From NCBI GenBank assembly GCA_949297565.1, contig CASFUI010000063.1:1-5904 (forward strand): a stretch of 5,904 nucleotides of DNA. Direction: 5' to 3'. Of this stretch, positions 5,203-5,904 are shown piece after piece. The notes under the pieces are model-generated. The model did no database searches and had not been told where the DNA came from. It was given only the letters and a program-made list of their open reading frames with translations. Positions within the stretch are counted from its first letter, which is position 1; each line of letters opens with the position of its first letter. This DNA comes from an uncultured Eubacteriales bacterium. GTDB lineage: Bacteria > Bacillota > Clostridia > Lachnospirales > Lachnospiraceae. Both the position numbers and the translations under genes were made by a program.

Positions 5203-5904
5203 ATGTATTGCAGTAAGAAAACTGTTATTGAAAAGGTGACAGCAAGGGAAATTCTTGATTCGAGAGGAAATCCTACTGTCGAGGCAAATGTAATACTGGC
5301 GGACGGCAGCGTCGGACGAGGAATGGCTCCCAGCGGAGCTTCAACTGGTATCTATGAGGCTCTGGAGCTTCGTGACAACGATAATAAGAGGTATCTTGGA
5401 AAGGGCGTAACCGAGGCGGTCAAAAATGTAAACACTGTTATCAATGATACGCTGCACGGTATGTCCGCGCTTGACATTTATGCGGTTGACGCAGCTATGA
5501 TTGCCGCTGACGGAACTGCGGACAAATCAAAGCTTGGAGCCAATGCTATTCTTGCGGTGTCTATTGCGGCTGCGCGCGCGGCGGCTGCATCGCTTTGTAT
5601 ACCGCTGTATAGATTCTTAGGAGGAATTGCCGGCAATACTATGCCTGTTCCGATGATGAATATTTTAAACGGAGGGGCTCATGCCGCAAATACTCTTGAT
5701 GTTCAGGAATTTATGATTATGCCTGTCGGCGCGTGCTGTTTCAGAGAAGCTCTCCGTATGTGCGCCGAGGTCTTTCATAACCTTAAAGCTCTGCTGAAGG
5801 AAAACGGTCTGGCGACATCAGTCGGTGATGAGGGCGGCTTTGCGCCGGATTTGTCAAGTGACGAGGAGGCTGTCTCATATATTATCAAGGCTGTTGAGAG
5901 AGCA
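5203..5904 (+). CDS. eno: Enolase (phosphopyruvate hydratase), N-terminal part
   Basis: The first 234 codons of a gene that continues beyond the right edge; the full enzyme is usually near 430 residues. Enolase interconverts 2-phosphoglycerate and phosphoenolpyruvate in glycolysis, in the cytoplasm, using Mg2+. Landmarks are AREILDSRGNPTVE (14-27), the mobile active-site loop SGASTG (44-49) followed by EALELRD, KLGANAILAVS (110-120), VPMMNILNGGAHAAN (149-163) and VGDEGGFAPD (207-216). Residues equivalent to yeast Ser39, His159, Glu168 and Glu211 are present as Ser47, His160, Glu169 and Glu210. The metal ligands and catalytic Lys lie outside the window. There are about five extra residues at the N-terminus (MYCSKKTV). 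Oddities are Ile-Tyr after the loop, where His or Phe with an acidic residue is more usual, and AAN where ADN is common. It may be a second, divergent copy, but nothing seen suggests loss of activity. Confidence 0.95.
   Translation, partial: MYCSKKTVIEKVTAREILDSRGNPTVEANVILADGSVGRGMAPSGASTGIYEALELRDNDNKRYLGKGVTEAVKNVNTVINDTLHGMSALDIYAVDAAMIAADGTADKSKLGANAILAVSIAAARAAAASLCIPLYRFLGGIAGNTMPVPMMNILNGGAHAANTLDVQEFMIMPVGACCFREALRMCAEVFHNLKALLKENGLATSVGDEGGFAPDLSSDEEAVSYIIKAVERA

Noticed and set aside
1..5904. Mobile element, CRISPR array or horizontally acquired island
   Set aside because: There is no transposase or integrase, no spaced repeats and no tRNA-associated attachment site, and coding style looks similar across all genes.

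Overview
The window looks like a chromosomal segment of a Gram-positive, low-to-moderate GC anaerobe of the class Clostridia, most probably Lachnospiraceae-like. This is inferred from the proteins (a clostridial-type ECF S component, a BmrCD/LmrCD-type heterodimeric ABC exporter, a bacterial enolase), from the strong GGAGG-type ribosome binding sites, and from heavy use of AGA and ATA codons. The genus cannot be fixed from the sequence alone. I see no transposase, phage gene, CRISPR array, tRNA or rRNA.

Left end (1-873, minus strand): two genes in a tight operon. The first encodes an ECF-transporter substrate-binding membrane protein. Its last 17 bases overlap the start of a P1-family (S58, DmpA-like) peptidase that runs off the left edge of the window. 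The pairing suggests uptake of a small vitamin-like molecule linked to cleavage of an amide bond. Pantothenate or a pantothenate derivative is the best guess.

Middle (874-1502): about 630 bases with no convincing protein gene, but rich in structure. It holds a 58-base inverted repeat with an 11-bp perfect stem. It then holds a run of five hairpins between about 1128 and 1291, bounded by a promoter-like and a terminator-like signal on each strand. This is either an attenuator leader for the downstream exporter (plus strand), a small RNA (minus strand), or both. It is the least explained part of the window.

Centre and right (1503-5100, plus strand): two half-size ABC exporter genes one base apart. 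Their sequence defects are complementary: the first lacks the catalytic Glu and the switch His, and the second has an altered signature motif (LSQGQ). This is the hallmark of an obligate heterodimer with one degenerate and one active ATP site, as in BmrCD, LmrCD and TM287/288. The likely job is export of drugs or other amphipathic compounds.

Right edge (5203-5904): the first 234 codons of enolase, with a good ribosome binding site, 102 bases after the exporter and with no clear terminator between them.
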